This document shows positions 34,984-44,569 of a stretch of DNA of 64,000 nucleotides, piece by piece. A model generated the notes under the pieces. It saw only the letters and a program-made list of their open reading frames with translations, searched no databases and was not told the origin of the DNA. A program made the position numbers and the translations under genes. Position 1 is the first letter of the stretch. The number at the start of each line of letters is the position of its first letter. This DNA is from Paraburkholderia sp. NMBU_R16 (GTDB taxonomy: Bacteria > Pseudomonadota > Gammaproteobacteria > Burkholderiales > Burkholderiaceae), in NCBI RefSeq assembly GCF_013282575.1, contig NZ_JAAAYE010000023.1:26576-90575 (forward strand), in the 5' to 3' direction.

Positions 34984-35359
34984 GGGGCGCCTCGTCCGGA
35001 TTCGGATTCGTACTCGACTTCTCTGCCATCGTGTCGAGTGCCAATGCCGAATGCGCATACGCCGCGCCGGCACGCATCTCGGCCGCGACCCAGATGGCCT
35101 CCATGATCTCCTGTTCGGTCGCGCCGCTTTTCAGGGCGGCCACCGTGTGGCCGCGTATGCAATACGGGCACTGGGTGACATGGGCGACGGCAAGGGCAAT
35201 CAGCTGTTTCGTCTTCGCGGGCAGCGCGCCGTCGGCGAAGACGCTGTCGCTGAATGCCTTGAATGCGGCGAGCGGTCCGGGCGCCAGTTGCTTGCGCCTT
35301 GCTGTGATTCCGGGGTCCGACGGCGGATACATTGCTTTGTCCATGGCTTGGCTCCCCAT
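34967..35359 (-). CDS. AhpD/carboxymuconolactone decarboxylase-like protein
   Basis: 130 residues. The core helical motif HVTQCPYCIRGHT (redox CxxC with following His) and EAIWVAAEMRAG are typical of AhpD-like alkylhydroperoxidases. The start at 35359 could be shortened to MDKAMYPP six codons later. The C-terminus is His-rich (PHAHGH). It would act in the cytoplasm in peroxide removal or as a thiol oxidoreductase. It overlaps the hemerythrin start, so the two are co-translated. Confidence 0.88.
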   Translation of the reverse strand: MGSQAMDKAMYPPSDPGITARRKQLAPGPLAAFKAFSDSVFADGALPAKTKQLIALAVAHVTQCPYCIRGHTVAALKSGATEQEIMEAIWVAAEMRAGAAYAHSALALDTMAEKSSTNPNPDEAPHAHGH

Positions 35360-35490
35360 GCTGGTTCAATGACGGCGCCACCTCGCTATAAGCCGTGAAG
35401 CCGATGCACGCACAAAGCGTGCCGCACGGTGCTGTCCCCGCGATGAACTCATCCAGCGTCGCCAGATGCGTACGACGCCCTCGTCTCTTG

Positions 35491-35521
35491 TGCATCATGA
35501 ACTTCGGCAATTCCATTGAAT
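35491..35521. repeat. 31-bp direct repeat, copy 2
   Basis: Second copy of the repeat at 34586-34616, upstream of the AhpD-like gene and immediately next to the AT-rich motif at 35530. Confidence 0.8.
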
Positions 35522-35529
35522 TTAAACTA

Positions 35530-35548
35530 TGTCACAACATGACCTATA
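35530..35548 (+). promoter_or_regulatory. Shared 19-base motif, copy 2
   Basis: TGTCACAACATGACCTATA, 16 of 19 positions identical to 29880-29898. It has a TGTCA-N5-TGACc dyad. It lies 106 bases before the DUF2945 start and 171 bases before the divergent AhpD-like start. Confidence 0.4.
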
Positions 35549-35653
35549 GTGAAGCACAGAGGGCAATATGAAAGTGTGAGTTGAATGCAGGGCAGTGCCG
35601 GCGTGTCCTCACATCAGTGCATTGCACGCGGTACCGAACGGAGGGCATCCATC

Positions 35654-35869
35654 ATGACTACGAGATTCAAGGTTGGCGATCACGTGACGTGGAATTCGGA
35701 GGCCGGCCATGTCAGCGGCAAGATCATCAAGGTGCATACGAGAGACACCGACTACAACGGATACACCCATCACGCCAGTGTGGACGATCCACAGTACGAG
35801 ATCAGGAGTGAGAAGACCGACCACATCGCGATGCACAAAGGTGGCGCGCTGAAAAAGATGGCTTCCTGA
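35654..35869 (+). CDS. DUF2945 (HVA1 family, Tudor-like) protein
   Basis: 71 residues: KVGDHVTWNSEAGHVSGKIIKV, then YEIRSEKTDHIAMHKGGALKKM, the standard DUF2945 pattern of a single small beta-barrel. GGAGG lies about ten bases before the ATG. It is cytoplasmic and unannotated functionally; frequent in stress clusters. The shared 19-base motif lies upstream. Confidence 0.9.
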   Translation: MTTRFKVGDHVTWNSEAGHVSGKIIKVHTRDTDYNGYTHHASVDDPQYEIRSEKTDHIAMHKGGALKKMAS

Positions 35870-36400
35870 GAGGCGTTGACTGCTACCGTACAGATGAGGC
35901 GCCAACGAACGTGAAACCCTATCGCTGCAAGCCTGTGTGCATTGGCCATTCCGGGTTCCTTACCGTGAGGCATGCGCGCAGGGACAAGGGACCGCAGATG
36001 CCGCAATCCGCTTCGCCCATCGAGAACTCACGGTCGTCGTGCTGTATGCGATCAATATCTGGCTGCGCAAGCGGAGCCCCGCGAGCGTGAGTCCGGGCCT
36101 GAGCGCGCCAGTTCTGCTTTCGATTGTCGGGGTCGCACTGCTCTTTGTTTCAGGCTGGCTTGGCGGCCAGATGGTGCATGTCTACGGAGTCGGTGTCGAG
36201 GGACGGGAATAGCGTCACTGCCAAATCTGTCCTGAGAAGTGGCGGGTGAGACCCTGCCGCGCATCGCGAATTCGAGCGGATGATCGCCGCGACAGACTGG
36301 CGGCATGCGAGTACAGTGGACTGAAGGAAGCACAACCGTCCCGGGCAAAGGCCAACGCAAGCGCGATGGCTGCGCGACTCGGGGTCAGGCGGACTGTGGG
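35870..36400. other. Gap holding a gene remnant
   Basis: Between DUF2945 and cbpA there is no intact gene. It contains the DUF2231 remnant described separately and about 190 bases of unassigned leader before cbpA. Confidence 0.4.
35997..36212 (+). pseudogene. C-terminal remnant of a DUF2231 membrane protein
   Basis: The frame encodes LTVVVLYAINIWLR, then APVLLSIVGVALLFVSGWLGGQMVHVYGVGV, matching the last two helices and the GWLGG-x-x-V-x-x-x-GVGV end of DUF2231 proteins. The first two helices and a proper start are missing; the preceding sequence is not membrane-like. I take it as a decayed gene. Confidence 0.65.
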
Positions 36401-37426
36401 ATGAAATACAGGGACTACTACGAGGTTCTCGGACTGCCACGCACCGCGACGCAGGACGAGGTCCGGCGCGCGTATCGCAAGCTCGCGCGCAAATATCATC
36501 CGGACGTCACCCAGCAGGCTGACGGCGAGGACCGTTTCAAGGAACTGGGCGAGGCCTATCAGGTCCTCAAGGATACGGAGAAGCGCGCAGCCTATGATCG
36601 TTTGGGCCGCCAGTGGCAGAACGGCCAGGATTTTCAGCCGCCGCCCGACTGGGACGAGGGCTTCGAGTTCAGCGGCGCAGGCAACGGGACCAGCACGAAT
36701 GCGGATTTCAGCGAATTCTTCGAAGCGATGTTCGGCGGTGCGCGAGCGGGCAGCGATTCGCGGCAAACGAAAAGGCATGGCGCGGCCCCCGATCGGGGCG
36801 GCGCCACCGAGGACGATCTGGATGCTGCCTATCGTGGCACGCAGCGCCCGATCCACGGACAGGACCATCACGCCAAAGTCGCGATCGATCTGGTGGACGC
36901 CTATCACGGCGCGCAGCGCTCCATTTCGCTGCAAATGCCGGTCCTCGATGCGCAGGGCCATGTCATGCTGCAACAGCGTACGCTGAACGTCGGCATTCCC
37001 AAGGGCGTGCGGGCTGGGCAGCACCTGCGCCTTGCCGGTCAGGGCGGCGCCGGCCTGGGACATGGGCCAGCCGGTGACCTGTATCTGGAAATCGCCTTCC
37101 GCGAGGATCCGCGTTTTCGTGTCGACGGACGCGATGTTTCGCTAGATGTACCGGTCGCGCCCTGGGAGGCCGCACTCGGCGCCCAAGTAACCGTTCCTAC
37201 ACCTGATGGCTCGGTCGAGCTGACCGTGCCAGCGGGATCGGCCAGCGGCCGGCGGCTGCGCCTCAAGGGGAAGGGCATTCCGGCGAAGACGCCGGGCGAC
37301 CTGTACGTGATATTGACGATCGTGCTGCCACCGGCCGACAGCGACAGCGCGCGGGCGGCCTACGAAGCGATGCGGCAGGCGTTCCACTTCGATCCGCGCG
37401 CGCATTTTACGGGTGATCGACCATGA
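36401..37426 (+). CDS. cbpA: J-domain co-chaperone CbpA
   Basis: 341 residues from MKYRDYYEVLGL. J domain at ~1-70 with HPD at residues 33-35; Gly/Phe-rich linker with GFEFSGAGNG and EFFEAMFGG; C-terminal substrate-binding beta domains (NVGIPKGVRAGQHLRLAGQG; RLKGKGIP) without the zinc-finger repeats of DnaJ, as in CbpA. It stimulates DnaK ATPase and delivers clients. It overlaps cbpM by four bases (ATGA), forming a standard cbpAM operon placed in the stress island. Confidence 0.94.
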   Translation: MKYRDYYEVLGLPRTATQDEVRRAYRKLARKYHPDVTQQADGEDRFKELGEAYQVLKDTEKRAAYDRLGRQWQNGQDFQPPPDWDEGFEFSGAGNGTSTNADFSEFFEAMFGGARAGSDSRQTKRHGAAPDRGGATEDDLDAAYRGTQRPIHGQDHHAKVAIDLVDAYHGAQRSISLQMPVLDAQGHVMLQQRTLNVGIPKGVRAGQHLRLAGQGGAGLGHGPAGDLYLEIAFREDPRFRVDGRDVSLDVPVAPWEAALGAQVTVPTPDGSVELTVPAGSASGRRLRLKGKGIPAKTPGDLYVILTIVLPPADSDSARAAYEAMRQAFHFDPRAHFTGDRP

Positions 37427-37740
37427 AAGAGTCGGTGACGGTCTTCGTGGAAGGTGAAATTGTCGAGGAAGACGTCGAGTTCACGCTCGTTGAATTGTGC
37501 CGGGCGAGCGGCGCGTCCGAAGAGCAGCTGACGTTATGGATCGCAGAAGGCGCCATTGAGCCGCAAGGCACCACGCCGCTGGAATGGCGCTTCAGTGGTG
37601 CTGCACTGCGCCGCGTGCGAACCGCCCGCCGGCTCGCACAGGATCTCGAGATCAACGCACCCGGCATTGCGCTCGCGCTCGACCTGCTCGATGAAATCAA
37701 CGCGTTGCGGGCGCGTTCCAGGCGCTCGTCCGCTCGCTGA
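37423..37740 (+). CDS. cbpM: Chaperone modulator CbpM
   Basis: 105 residues, MerR-like helical fold (FTLVELCRASGASEEQLTLWIAEGAIEP, then RRVRTARRLAQDLEINAPGIALALDLLDEI). CbpM binds the J domain of CbpA and inhibits it. It is translationally coupled to cbpA, as in E. coli. Confidence 0.92.
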   Translation: MKESVTVFVEGEIVEEDVEFTLVELCRASGASEEQLTLWIAEGAIEPQGTTPLEWRFSGAALRRVRTARRLAQDLEINAPGIALALDLLDEINALRARSRRSSAR

Positions 37741-37899
37741 GCGTGTTTTTCGCGTTTCTCATCGGCTCAAAGGCGAGCCGGACATCAAGGCCCAGGTTAT
37801 GCGGCCAAGACATGGTTGGGCTGGCCGGCTAATCTGAATTACGGCGGTTGAGGCGCGACTGACGGAGCACGGGTTGCGAGACTGCAAGAAGGAGAGGCG

Positions 37900-39633
37900 A
37901 TGTCACACATTCACCCGGCACCGCCACATGATCCGGTGGAGGCAAGTCTGAGTCCCGCGGACGACCGGGTTCGCCTGAATCGCTGGCTACCGCCGCAAGC
38001 GGGCGTGGTTCCCCGGATCCGGATCGGTCAGCGCTGGGTCAACGTGCTGTGGGCATTGCCGATTGCTTTCGTACTACTGGTTATCGGCGTGGCTATCGCA
38101 CAGGCACTGCGGCAAGTCCCGGCGGTGCAGGAATTCCTCGTGCGCTACCCGGGTATCCCGCCATCCGCAGTGGCTGTCGTCACGGGATTCCCCGCGTGGC
38201 TCAGGCTGCAGCATTTCCTGAACCTCTTCTTCATGGCGTTCATTATTCGCGCCGGACTCCAGATTCTCGCCGATCATCCGCGCTTGTACTGGAAACGCGA
38301 CTGCACGCCCGGCACGGAATGGTTTCGCTTCCAGAAGGCCGTGCCCGCCGGCCGGGTGTGGACTGCGAAGGACGATTCGGTCACGCTTCCCGCGTGGCTC
38401 GGTATTCCTGGAATCCGTCACTCCATCGGCCTTGCCCGATGGTGGCATTTTTCGATCACGCTGTTGTGGATGATCAACGGCATCGTCTTCTACGCGCTGC
38501 TGTTCACGACCGGCCAGTGGCAGCGGCTGGTGCCGACAACATGGGAAGTGATTCCCAACGCAGCCTCGACCGCCCTTCAGTACCTGTCGCTCACGTTCCC
38601 CGCCGATCACAGCTGGCTGCGCTACAACAGCCTGCAACAGATCACCTATTTCATCACGGTGTTCATCGCCGCGCCCACCTCCATCGTGACCGGCTTCATG
38701 CAGAGCCCGGCGATCTCCAACCGGCTCGGCTGGGTCGGCCGGGCGTTAAACCGGCAGCGGGCCCGTTCGATCCATTTCATCGCGCTGTGCTGGTTTCTGT
38801 TCTACATCCTCGCGCATGTGACGCTGGTGTTCATCACCGATGCCCGGGTTAATCTGAACATGATGTTCGCGGGCGTGAACGGCGACTCCTGGAGCGGCGT
38901 GCTGGTCTTCCTCCCGGCCATGGCGCTTGTCGCCGTCACCTGGTGGCTGGCGTCTCCGTTCACGCTCCGTCATGCGCGCCTGGTTCAGCAGATCGGAGCG
39001 TTCCTGGCCCGGCCGTTCAATAGCGTGACGCAGTGGTGGGATCCGACGAGCCAGCTTACCGAACAGGACATTTCGCCGTACTTCTGGCCCAACGGGACGA
39101 TGCCGGCGTCGTCCGAGTTCGACGAGCTCGTGAAGGACAGTTTTGCGCATTACCGGCTGAGAATCGATGGGCTGGTCGAACAGCCGGCAGAGTTCTCATA
39201 CGCCGAGCTGAAGGCCATGCCGAAGCAGGAACAGATCACCACGCATTTCTGCATTCAGGGATGGTCCGGGGTCGCCCGGTGGGGCGGGGTTCCGATGCGT
39301 CATCTCCTCGATCTGGTGAAACCGACCACCGATGCCTGCTACGCGGTGTTCTATTCATTGGCCGATGGCGGCGACGGTGGACGCTACTACGACGTGCACA
39401 GCATCGCCAACATGCGGCACGAGCTGACCATCCTCGCCTACGAGATGAACGGCGCGCCCCTTAGCGTGCTGCATGGCGCGCCGTTGCGGCTGCGCTGCGA
39501 GAACGAACTCGGCTTCAAGATGGTCAAGTGGATTGCAGCGATCGAGTTCGTGCATGATTTCGCCGACCTCGGCGCGGGTGAAGGCGGCTACAACGAGGAT
39601 CACGAATTCTACGGCTACCGAGTGCCGATCTGA
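37900..39633 (+). CDS. Cytochrome b561 / sulfite-oxidase-type molybdopterin fusion
   Basis: 577 residues with an AAGGAGAGG site before the ATG. Residues ~45-350 carry several membrane helices with His residues in helix contexts (LQHFLNLFFM, ARWWHFSITLLW, SIHFIALCWFLFYILAH), a cytochrome b561-like domain. Residues ~400-577 form an oxidoreductase molybdopterin-binding domain with the conserved Cys at ~451 (HFCIQGWSGVARWGG). It would pass electrons between a molybdenum centre and the quinone pool. No twin-arginine signal is present, so on which side of the membrane the Mo domain lies is unclear. The substrate is unknown. Confidence 0.88.
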   Translation: MSHIHPAPPHDPVEASLSPADDRVRLNRWLPPQAGVVPRIRIGQRWVNVLWALPIAFVLLVIGVAIAQALRQVPAVQEFLVRYPGIPPSAVAVVTGFPAWLRLQHFLNLFFMAFIIRAGLQILADHPRLYWKRDCTPGTEWFRFQKAVPAGRVWTAKDDSVTLPAWLGIPGIRHSIGLARWWHFSITLLWMINGIVFYALLFTTGQWQRLVPTTWEVIPNAASTALQYLSLTFPADHSWLRYNSLQQITYFITVFIAAPTSIVTGFMQSPAISNRLGWVGRALNRQRARSIHFIALCWFLFYILAHVTLVFITDARVNLNMMFAGVNGDSWSGVLVFLPAMALVAVTWWLASPFTLRHARLVQQIGAFLARPFNSVTQWWDPTSQLTEQDISPYFWPNGTMPASSEFDELVKDSFAHYRLRIDGLVEQPAEFSYAELKAMPKQEQITTHFCIQGWSGVARWGGVPMRHLLDLVKPTTDACYAVFYSLADGGDGGRYYDVHSIANMRHELTILAYEMNGAPLSVLHGAPLRLRCENELGFKMVKWIAAIEFVHDFADLGAGEGGYNEDHEFYGYRVPI

Positions 39634-39676
39634 GAAATCTGCATGGACAGATCACACGCGCGTTCGCCTTCCATCG

Positions 39677-41752
39677 CTAACGGGGCAGCGCCAGCGCACG
39701 TGCGCAGACGTTGTCCGTGGTGAAACCATACTCGCGCAACAGGACATCGGCCGGAGCCGACGCGCCGAAACGCTCCATGCCGAGCACCTCGCCGCGTTCG
39801 CCGACATAGCGATGCCAGCCTTGCGGCACGCCGGCCTCCACCGCCAGCCGGGCGCTGACCGAGGGCGGCAGCACTGTATCCCGGTACGATTGTGGCTGCG
39901 CATCGAACAGCGTCCAGCACGGCAGCGAGACTACGCGCACCGCTATGTTCTGCGCCGACAGACGCTCGCGCGCGGCCATTGCAAGCGCGACTTCCGAGCC
40001 GGTGGCGATCAGAATCAACGCCGGCGTGCCGCCGGGCGCGTCCGCGAGGATGTAGCCGCCACGTCGCAGGCCGTCGGCGGCAGCGAACTGGGTCCGGTCG
40101 AAAGTCGGCACGCTCTGGCGCGTCAGGACGAGCGCGGTTGGCCGATCACGCGTTTCCAGTGCGACGCGCCAGGCTACGGCCGTTTCGTTGGCGTCGGCGG
40201 GGCGAATGACGTTGAGGTTCGGCACGGCCCGCAGGCTGGCGAGCTGCTCGACAGGCTGGTGCGTCGAGCCGTCCTCGCCGAGCGCCAGACTGTCGTGCGT
40301 GAACACATAGATCACGCGCAGATGCATGAGCGCGGCGAGCCGGATCGGCGGGCGCATGTAGTCCGAAAAAATCAGAAACGTCGCGCCGAACGGGATGGTC
40401 CCGCCGTGAGCGGCCAGACCGTTCAGGATCGCACCCATGCCATGCTCGCGCACGCCGAAGTGCAGATTGCGGCCGGCACGACTCCAGCCGCCTCCCTCCG
40501 AACCTTGCCGGTCGCGGGCACTGGCGCCGGGGGCTTCGAAGTCGCCGAGGCCGGACAGTGCGGTAAACGTGGACGGATCGAGATCCGCGGAGCCACCGAT
40601 CAGCGACGGCAAATGCGACGCGATCGCGTTCATCACCTTGCCCGATGCGACCCGCGTGGAGATGCCTTTGGCGTCGGCGGGAAAGAGCGGAATGTCCCGG
40701 TCCCAGCCGGCCGGCAATTCACCACGCATCGCGTTCAGCAATTCGTCCGCGAGTTCGGGAAACGCTTGCGTATAGGCGGAGAAACGGGTGTTCCACTCAG
40801 TCTCTTTGTGCAGTCCCTCTTCCAGCGCGCGACGAAAATGTGCCTGTGCGGCCTCGGGAATATAAAACGCCGGCTCGGTCGGCCAGCCAAGGTTCTGTTT
40901 TGTCAGGCGCACCTCTTCCTCGCCGAGCGGCGAGCCGTGTGCCTTGTAGGTGTCCTGCCGGTTCGGCGAACCGTAGCCGAGATGCGTGCGCACGAGGATC
41001 AGCGAGGGGCGGCGCGTTTCAGCGCGTGCACTATCCAGCGCCTGCTCGATGGCGGCAAGATCGTTGCCGTCGTCGATGGCCTGGATATGCCAACCATAAG
41101 CCTCGAAACGTCGCGCGCGATCTTCGGAAAACGTGATATCCGTGCCCGCAGAAAGCGTGACCTGATTGTCGTCGTAGAGGTAGATCAGCTTGCCGAGCTG
41201 CAAATGGCCGGCGAGCGAAGCCGCTTCGGACGCGACGCCTTCCATCAGATCGCCGTCGCTGACGATGCCGTAAGTGAAGTGGTCGACGATGTCGAAGCCC
41301 GGGCGATTGTAGCGTGCGGCGAGATGTGTCTCAGCCATCGCCATGCCGACCCCGTTGGCGAAGCCCTGACCGAGCGGCCCGGTGGTCGTTTCGACACCGG
41401 GTGTAAGGCCGCGCTCCGGGTGGCCGGGCGTGAGACTTCCCCATTGGCGAAACTGTTTGATCTGTTCGAGGGATAGATCGTAGCCGGTCATGTGCAGCAG
41501 GCTATATAGCAGCATCGAGCCGTGGCCGGCAGACAGCACAAAGCGATCGCGGTCGAGCCACGCCGGATTTGCCGGGTTGTGTTTGAGAAAGCGGGTCCAT
41601 AGCACGTAGGCCATCGGCGCCGCGCCGAGTGGCAGACCAGGATGTCCGCTGTCGGCCTTCTGCACAGCATCGACGGACAGAAAACGCAGCGTGTCGACGC
41701 ACAGAGCGTCCAGCTTCGCAGCCGTAATCGGGGCGGAAACCGCGGGTCTCAT
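39677..41752 (-). CDS. tkt: Transketolase
   Basis: 691 residues, full length. Thiamine diphosphate motif region [24 protein letters not shown] at ~residues 155-180, N-terminal [18 protein letters not shown], and the central [18 protein letters not shown]. It shuttles two-carbon units in the non-oxidative pentose phosphate pathway. AGGAG lies eight bases before the ATG. It is last gene of the gnd-HAD-tal-pgi-tkt operon, 43 bases after pgi. Confidence 0.95.
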   Translation of the reverse strand: MRPAVSAPITAAKLDALCVDTLRFLSVDAVQKADSGHPGLPLGAAPMAYVLWTRFLKHNPANPAWLDRDRFVLSAGHGSMLLYSLLHMTGYDLSLEQIKQFRQWGSLTPGHPERGLTPGVETTTGPLGQGFANGVGMAMAETHLAARYNRPGFDIVDHFTYGIVSDGDLMEGVASEAASLAGHLQLGKLIYLYDDNQVTLSAGTDITFSEDRARRFEAYGWHIQAIDDGNDLAAIEQALDSARAETRRPSLILVRTHLGYGSPNRQDTYKAHGSPLGEEEVRLTKQNLGWPTEPAFYIPEAAQAHFRRALEEGLHKETEWNTRFSAYTQAFPELADELLNAMRGELPAGWDRDIPLFPADAKGISTRVASGKVMNAIASHLPSLIGGSADLDPSTFTALSGLGDFEAPGASARDRQGSEGGGWSRAGRNLHFGVREHGMGAILNGLAAHGGTIPFGATFLIFSDYMRPPIRLAALMHLRVIYVFTHDSLALGEDGSTHQPVEQLASLRAVPNLNVIRPADANETAVAWRVALETRDRPTALVLTRQSVPTFDRTQFAAADGLRRGGYILADAPGGTPALILIATGSEVALAMAARERLSAQNIAVRVVSLPCWTLFDAQPQSYRDTVLPPSVSARLAVEAGVPQGWHRYVGERGEVLGMERFGASAPADVLLREYGFTTDNVCARALALPR

Positions 41753-41795
41753 GCATGCTCTCCTGGTTGCTGGCGAAACGAGGCACGGCCGAGGC

Positions 41796-43451
41796 TCATG
41801 ACGGCTCCTCGCGCAAAGAGCGGTAGCGCCGGATCAGCGCGTTGGTCGAGCTGTCGTGCGCAAACCCGGACTCGTCTGGGCTCTGGAGCTCGGGAGCGAT
41901 GCGTTGCGCCAGCACCTTGCCCAGCTCGACACCCCACTGATCGAAAGAGTCGATATTCCATATTGTCCCTTGGGTAAAGACGCTGTGTTCATAAAGCGCG
42001 ATGAGCTGCCCCAGCGCTTCCGGGGTCAGGCGTTCGGCGAGAATAGTGCTGGTCGGGTGATTGCCCTCGAAGACGCGATGCGGTACGAGCCAGCGCGGCG
42101 TCCGTTCGGCTTCGACTTCGGCTTGCGTCTTGCCGAACGCCAATGCTTCGGTCTGCGCGAACAGGTTCGCCATCAGCAGGTCATGCGTATCGCCGAGCGG
42201 GTTCAGGCTCTGGCAGAAGCCGATGAAGTCGCAGGGAATGAAGCGGGTCCCCTGGTGAATGAGCTGGTAGAACGAATGCTGGCCGTTGGTGCCCGGCTCC
42301 CCCCAGTAGATGGGGCCTGTCTGATACCTGGTGCGCGCGCCATCGAGCGTGACGTGCTTGCCGTTGCTCTCCATCGTCAACTGCTGCAGATAGGCGGGAA
42401 AGCGCTTCAGATATTGCTCGTAGGGCAGCACCGCGACTGTCTGTGCGCCGAAGAAATTGCTGTGCCAGATCGCAAGCAGCCCCATCAACACAGGCAGGTT
42501 GCGCTCGAACGGCGCGCTCCGGAAATGCTGGTCCATCGCATGAAAGCCAGCTAGCATGGCGCGAAAGTGCTGCGGTCCGATCGCGAGCATCGTCGACAGC
42601 CCCACCGCGGAATCCATCGAGTAGCGGCCGCCCACCCAGTCCCAGAAGCCGAACATGTTGGCGGTGTCGATGCCGAAACTGGCGACGCCCTCGGCGTTGG
42701 TGGACACCGCGACAAAGTGCCGGCGTATCGCGCGCTCGTCAACCAGCTTGCGCAGGCTCCAGGCGCGGGCGAGGCGAGCGTTGGTCAGGGTCTCCTGCGT
42801 CGTGAAGGTTTTCGAACAGACGACAAACAGTGTCTCCTCGGGATTGAGATCGCGGGTGGCTTCGGCAAAGTCCGTGCCGTCGACGTTCGAGATGAAGCGC
42901 AATGTCATGTCGCGCTGGCTGTAATGACGCAGCGCTTCGTAAGCCATCGCCGGGCCGAGATCGGAACCTCCGATCCCGATATTGACGACGTTGCGAATGG
43001 GCCGATCCGTGTGACCGCGCCAGCGGCCGCTCCTGACGCTTTCGCAGAAGGCGGCCATGCGGCCGAGAACCGCGTGCACTTCGGGCACAACATCGACGCC
43101 GTCGACAAGAATATGCTCGTTTTCCGGCGCCCGTAGCGCGACATGGAGCGCAGCCCGTCGCTCGGTCACGTTGATCGGTGCGCCGCTGAACATGGCGTCG
43201 ATCCGCTGCGCAAGACTGCATTCGCTGGCCAGCTGCACGAGGAGCGCGATCGTCTCGTCGGTCACCCGGTTCTTCGAGTAGTCGAAGTAAAGACCGGCGG
43301 CTTCGACTCTCAGGCGCTCGCCGCGCAGGGGGTCGTCGGCGAAGAGCTGCCGCAGATGGAGATGACGCACCTTCCGGTAATGCTCCGCCAGCGCCTTCCA
43401 CGCTGGCCGCTCAGTCAGCGGCTCAGGCACAGCGGCGCGTTTCGTGGTCAC
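41796..43451 (-). CDS. pgi: Glucose-6-phosphate isomerase
   Basis: 551 residues from a GTG at 43451 that overlaps the transaldolase stop (GTGA), giving the usual family length; an upstream ATG in frame lies inside tal and is unlikely. Conserved signatures: [27 protein letters not shown], and [10 protein letters not shown] near the C-terminus. It interconverts glucose-6-phosphate and fructose-6-phosphate, closing the pentose phosphate cycle with its operon partners. Confidence 0.95.
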   Translation of the reverse strand: MTTKRAAVPEPLTERPAWKALAEHYRKVRHLHLRQLFADDPLRGERLRVEAAGLYFDYSKNRVTDETIALLVQLASECSLAQRIDAMFSGAPINVTERRAALHVALRAPENEHILVDGVDVVPEVHAVLGRMAAFCESVRSGRWRGHTDRPIRNVVNIGIGGSDLGPAMAYEALRHYSQRDMTLRFISNVDGTDFAEATRDLNPEETLFVVCSKTFTTQETLTNARLARAWSLRKLVDERAIRRHFVAVSTNAEGVASFGIDTANMFGFWDWVGGRYSMDSAVGLSTMLAIGPQHFRAMLAGFHAMDQHFRSAPFERNLPVLMGLLAIWHSNFFGAQTVAVLPYEQYLKRFPAYLQQLTMESNGKHVTLDGARTRYQTGPIYWGEPGTNGQHSFYQLIHQGTRFIPCDFIGFCQSLNPLGDTHDLLMANLFAQTEALAFGKTQAEVEAERTPRWLVPHRVFEGNHPTSTILAERLTPEALGQLIALYEHSVFTQGTIWNIDSFDQWGVELGKVLAQRIAPELQSPDESGFAHDSSTNALIRRYRSLREEPS

Positions 43452-44554
43452 GATTGTCCCGCACGCGTTGGATCGCCCTTTCCCAGCATGGCGCTCTTCG
43501 CGGCGATGCGGCCGATGAGATCTTTCCACGACTTGTCGAACGCTTCCGCTCCTTCACGCTGGAGTTGGGCGGCAAGCGCCGCATCGTCGACACCGGCTCG
43601 CTCGAATTCGGCGAGCACGTCCTCGGCGTCGCCGCCATCGACCGGCAATACGCCCTTCAGTTCGCCATGATCGGCGAAGGCGTGCAGGGTTTTGTCGGGC
43701 ATGGTGTTGATCGTGTCAGGGGCCGCGAGCGACTCGATATAGAGCGTGTCGGCCGCGTCCGGATCCTTGGTGCCGGTGCTGGCCCAGAGCAGGCGCTGCG
43801 GCCGGGCGCCGGCAATTGCGAGTTGCTGCCAGCGGGGCGACGCCAGCAACTCGCAGTACGCTTGATACGCGCGTTTGGCGATTGCAATCCCGAGGCGGTT
43901 GCGAAGTTGTGAGGGGACCTTGTCCTTCACCGCGACATCCCAGCGGCTGACAAAAATCGACGCGACGGAACCGACGTGCGGATCGAGTCCCGCGGCGATC
44001 CGCCGCTCGATGCCGCGCATGTACGCTTGCGCTGCGGCGAGGTATTGCTCGCGCGAAAACAGCAGCGTGACATTCACCGGCACGCCGGCGAAGATCGACG
44101 CCTCGATCGCGGGAACGCCTTCGGGCGTGCCCGGAATCTTGATGAACAGATTGGGACGCTGCGCGGCTCGATGCAGTTGCGCAGCCGCGTCGATGGTGCC
44201 GGCCGTATCGTGTGCCAGCAAAGGAGACACTTCCAGCGACACCCAGCCGTCAACTCCATCGGTGCTGTCGTGAATAGGACGGAACAGGTCGGCGGCCTCG
44301 GTCAGATCCTCGAGCGCCAATTCAAAAAACAGCGCCTCTCCTGATTTCCCTTCAGCCGTCAGTTGCCGGATGGCGGCGTCATAGAAATCCGCCTCCGTGA
44401 TGGCTTTATCAAAAATCGTCGGGTTGGACGTCAACCCGGTCACTGAGAGCTCGCTGATATAGCGCTGCAGCGTGCCGTCCGTCAGCAGAGCGCGCGTGAT
44501 GTTATCGAGCCAAAGGCTTTGGCCGAGGTCATGCAGTTGTCGGGTCGGCTTCAT
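43448..44554 (-). CDS. tal: Transaldolase
   Basis: 368 residues, the longer type known from actinobacteria. Signatures: [15 protein letters not shown] near the N-terminus and the active-site region [17 protein letters not shown] with Schiff-base Lys ~139. GGAGGAGG precedes the ATG. It transfers dihydroxyacetone units between sugar phosphates. It is coupled to pgi by a 4-base overlap. Confidence 0.94.
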   Translation of the reverse strand: MKPTRQLHDLGQSLWLDNITRALLTDGTLQRYISELSVTGLTSNPTIFDKAITEADFYDAAIRQLTAEGKSGEALFFELALEDLTEAADLFRPIHDSTDGVDGWVSLEVSPLLAHDTAGTIDAAAQLHRAAQRPNLFIKIPGTPEGVPAIEASIFAGVPVNVTLLFSREQYLAAAQAYMRGIERRIAAGLDPHVGSVASIFVSRWDVAVKDKVPSQLRNRLGIAIAKRAYQAYCELLASPRWQQLAIAGARPQRLLWASTGTKDPDAADTLYIESLAAPDTINTMPDKTLHAFADHGELKGVLPVDGGDAEDVLAEFERAGVDDAALAAQLQREGAEAFDKSWKDLIGRIAAKSAMLGKGDPTRAGQS

Positions 44555-44569
44555 CGATGCCTCCTCCTG

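Noticed and set aside
34842..35516. A 224-codon minus-strand frame beginning MELPKFMMHK
   Set aside because: Out of frame with the AhpD-like and hemerythrin genes and covering both; only its first codons, from the 31-bp repeat, are notable.
34586..35521. Reading the 31-bp repeats as insertion-sequence inverted repeats
   Set aside because: They are in direct, not inverted, orientation and no transposase lies between them.
39473..41476. A 667-codon open frame on the + strand
   Set aside because: Antisense to transketolase and overlapping the end of the Mo oxidoreductase gene; composition is Arg-rich shadow coding.
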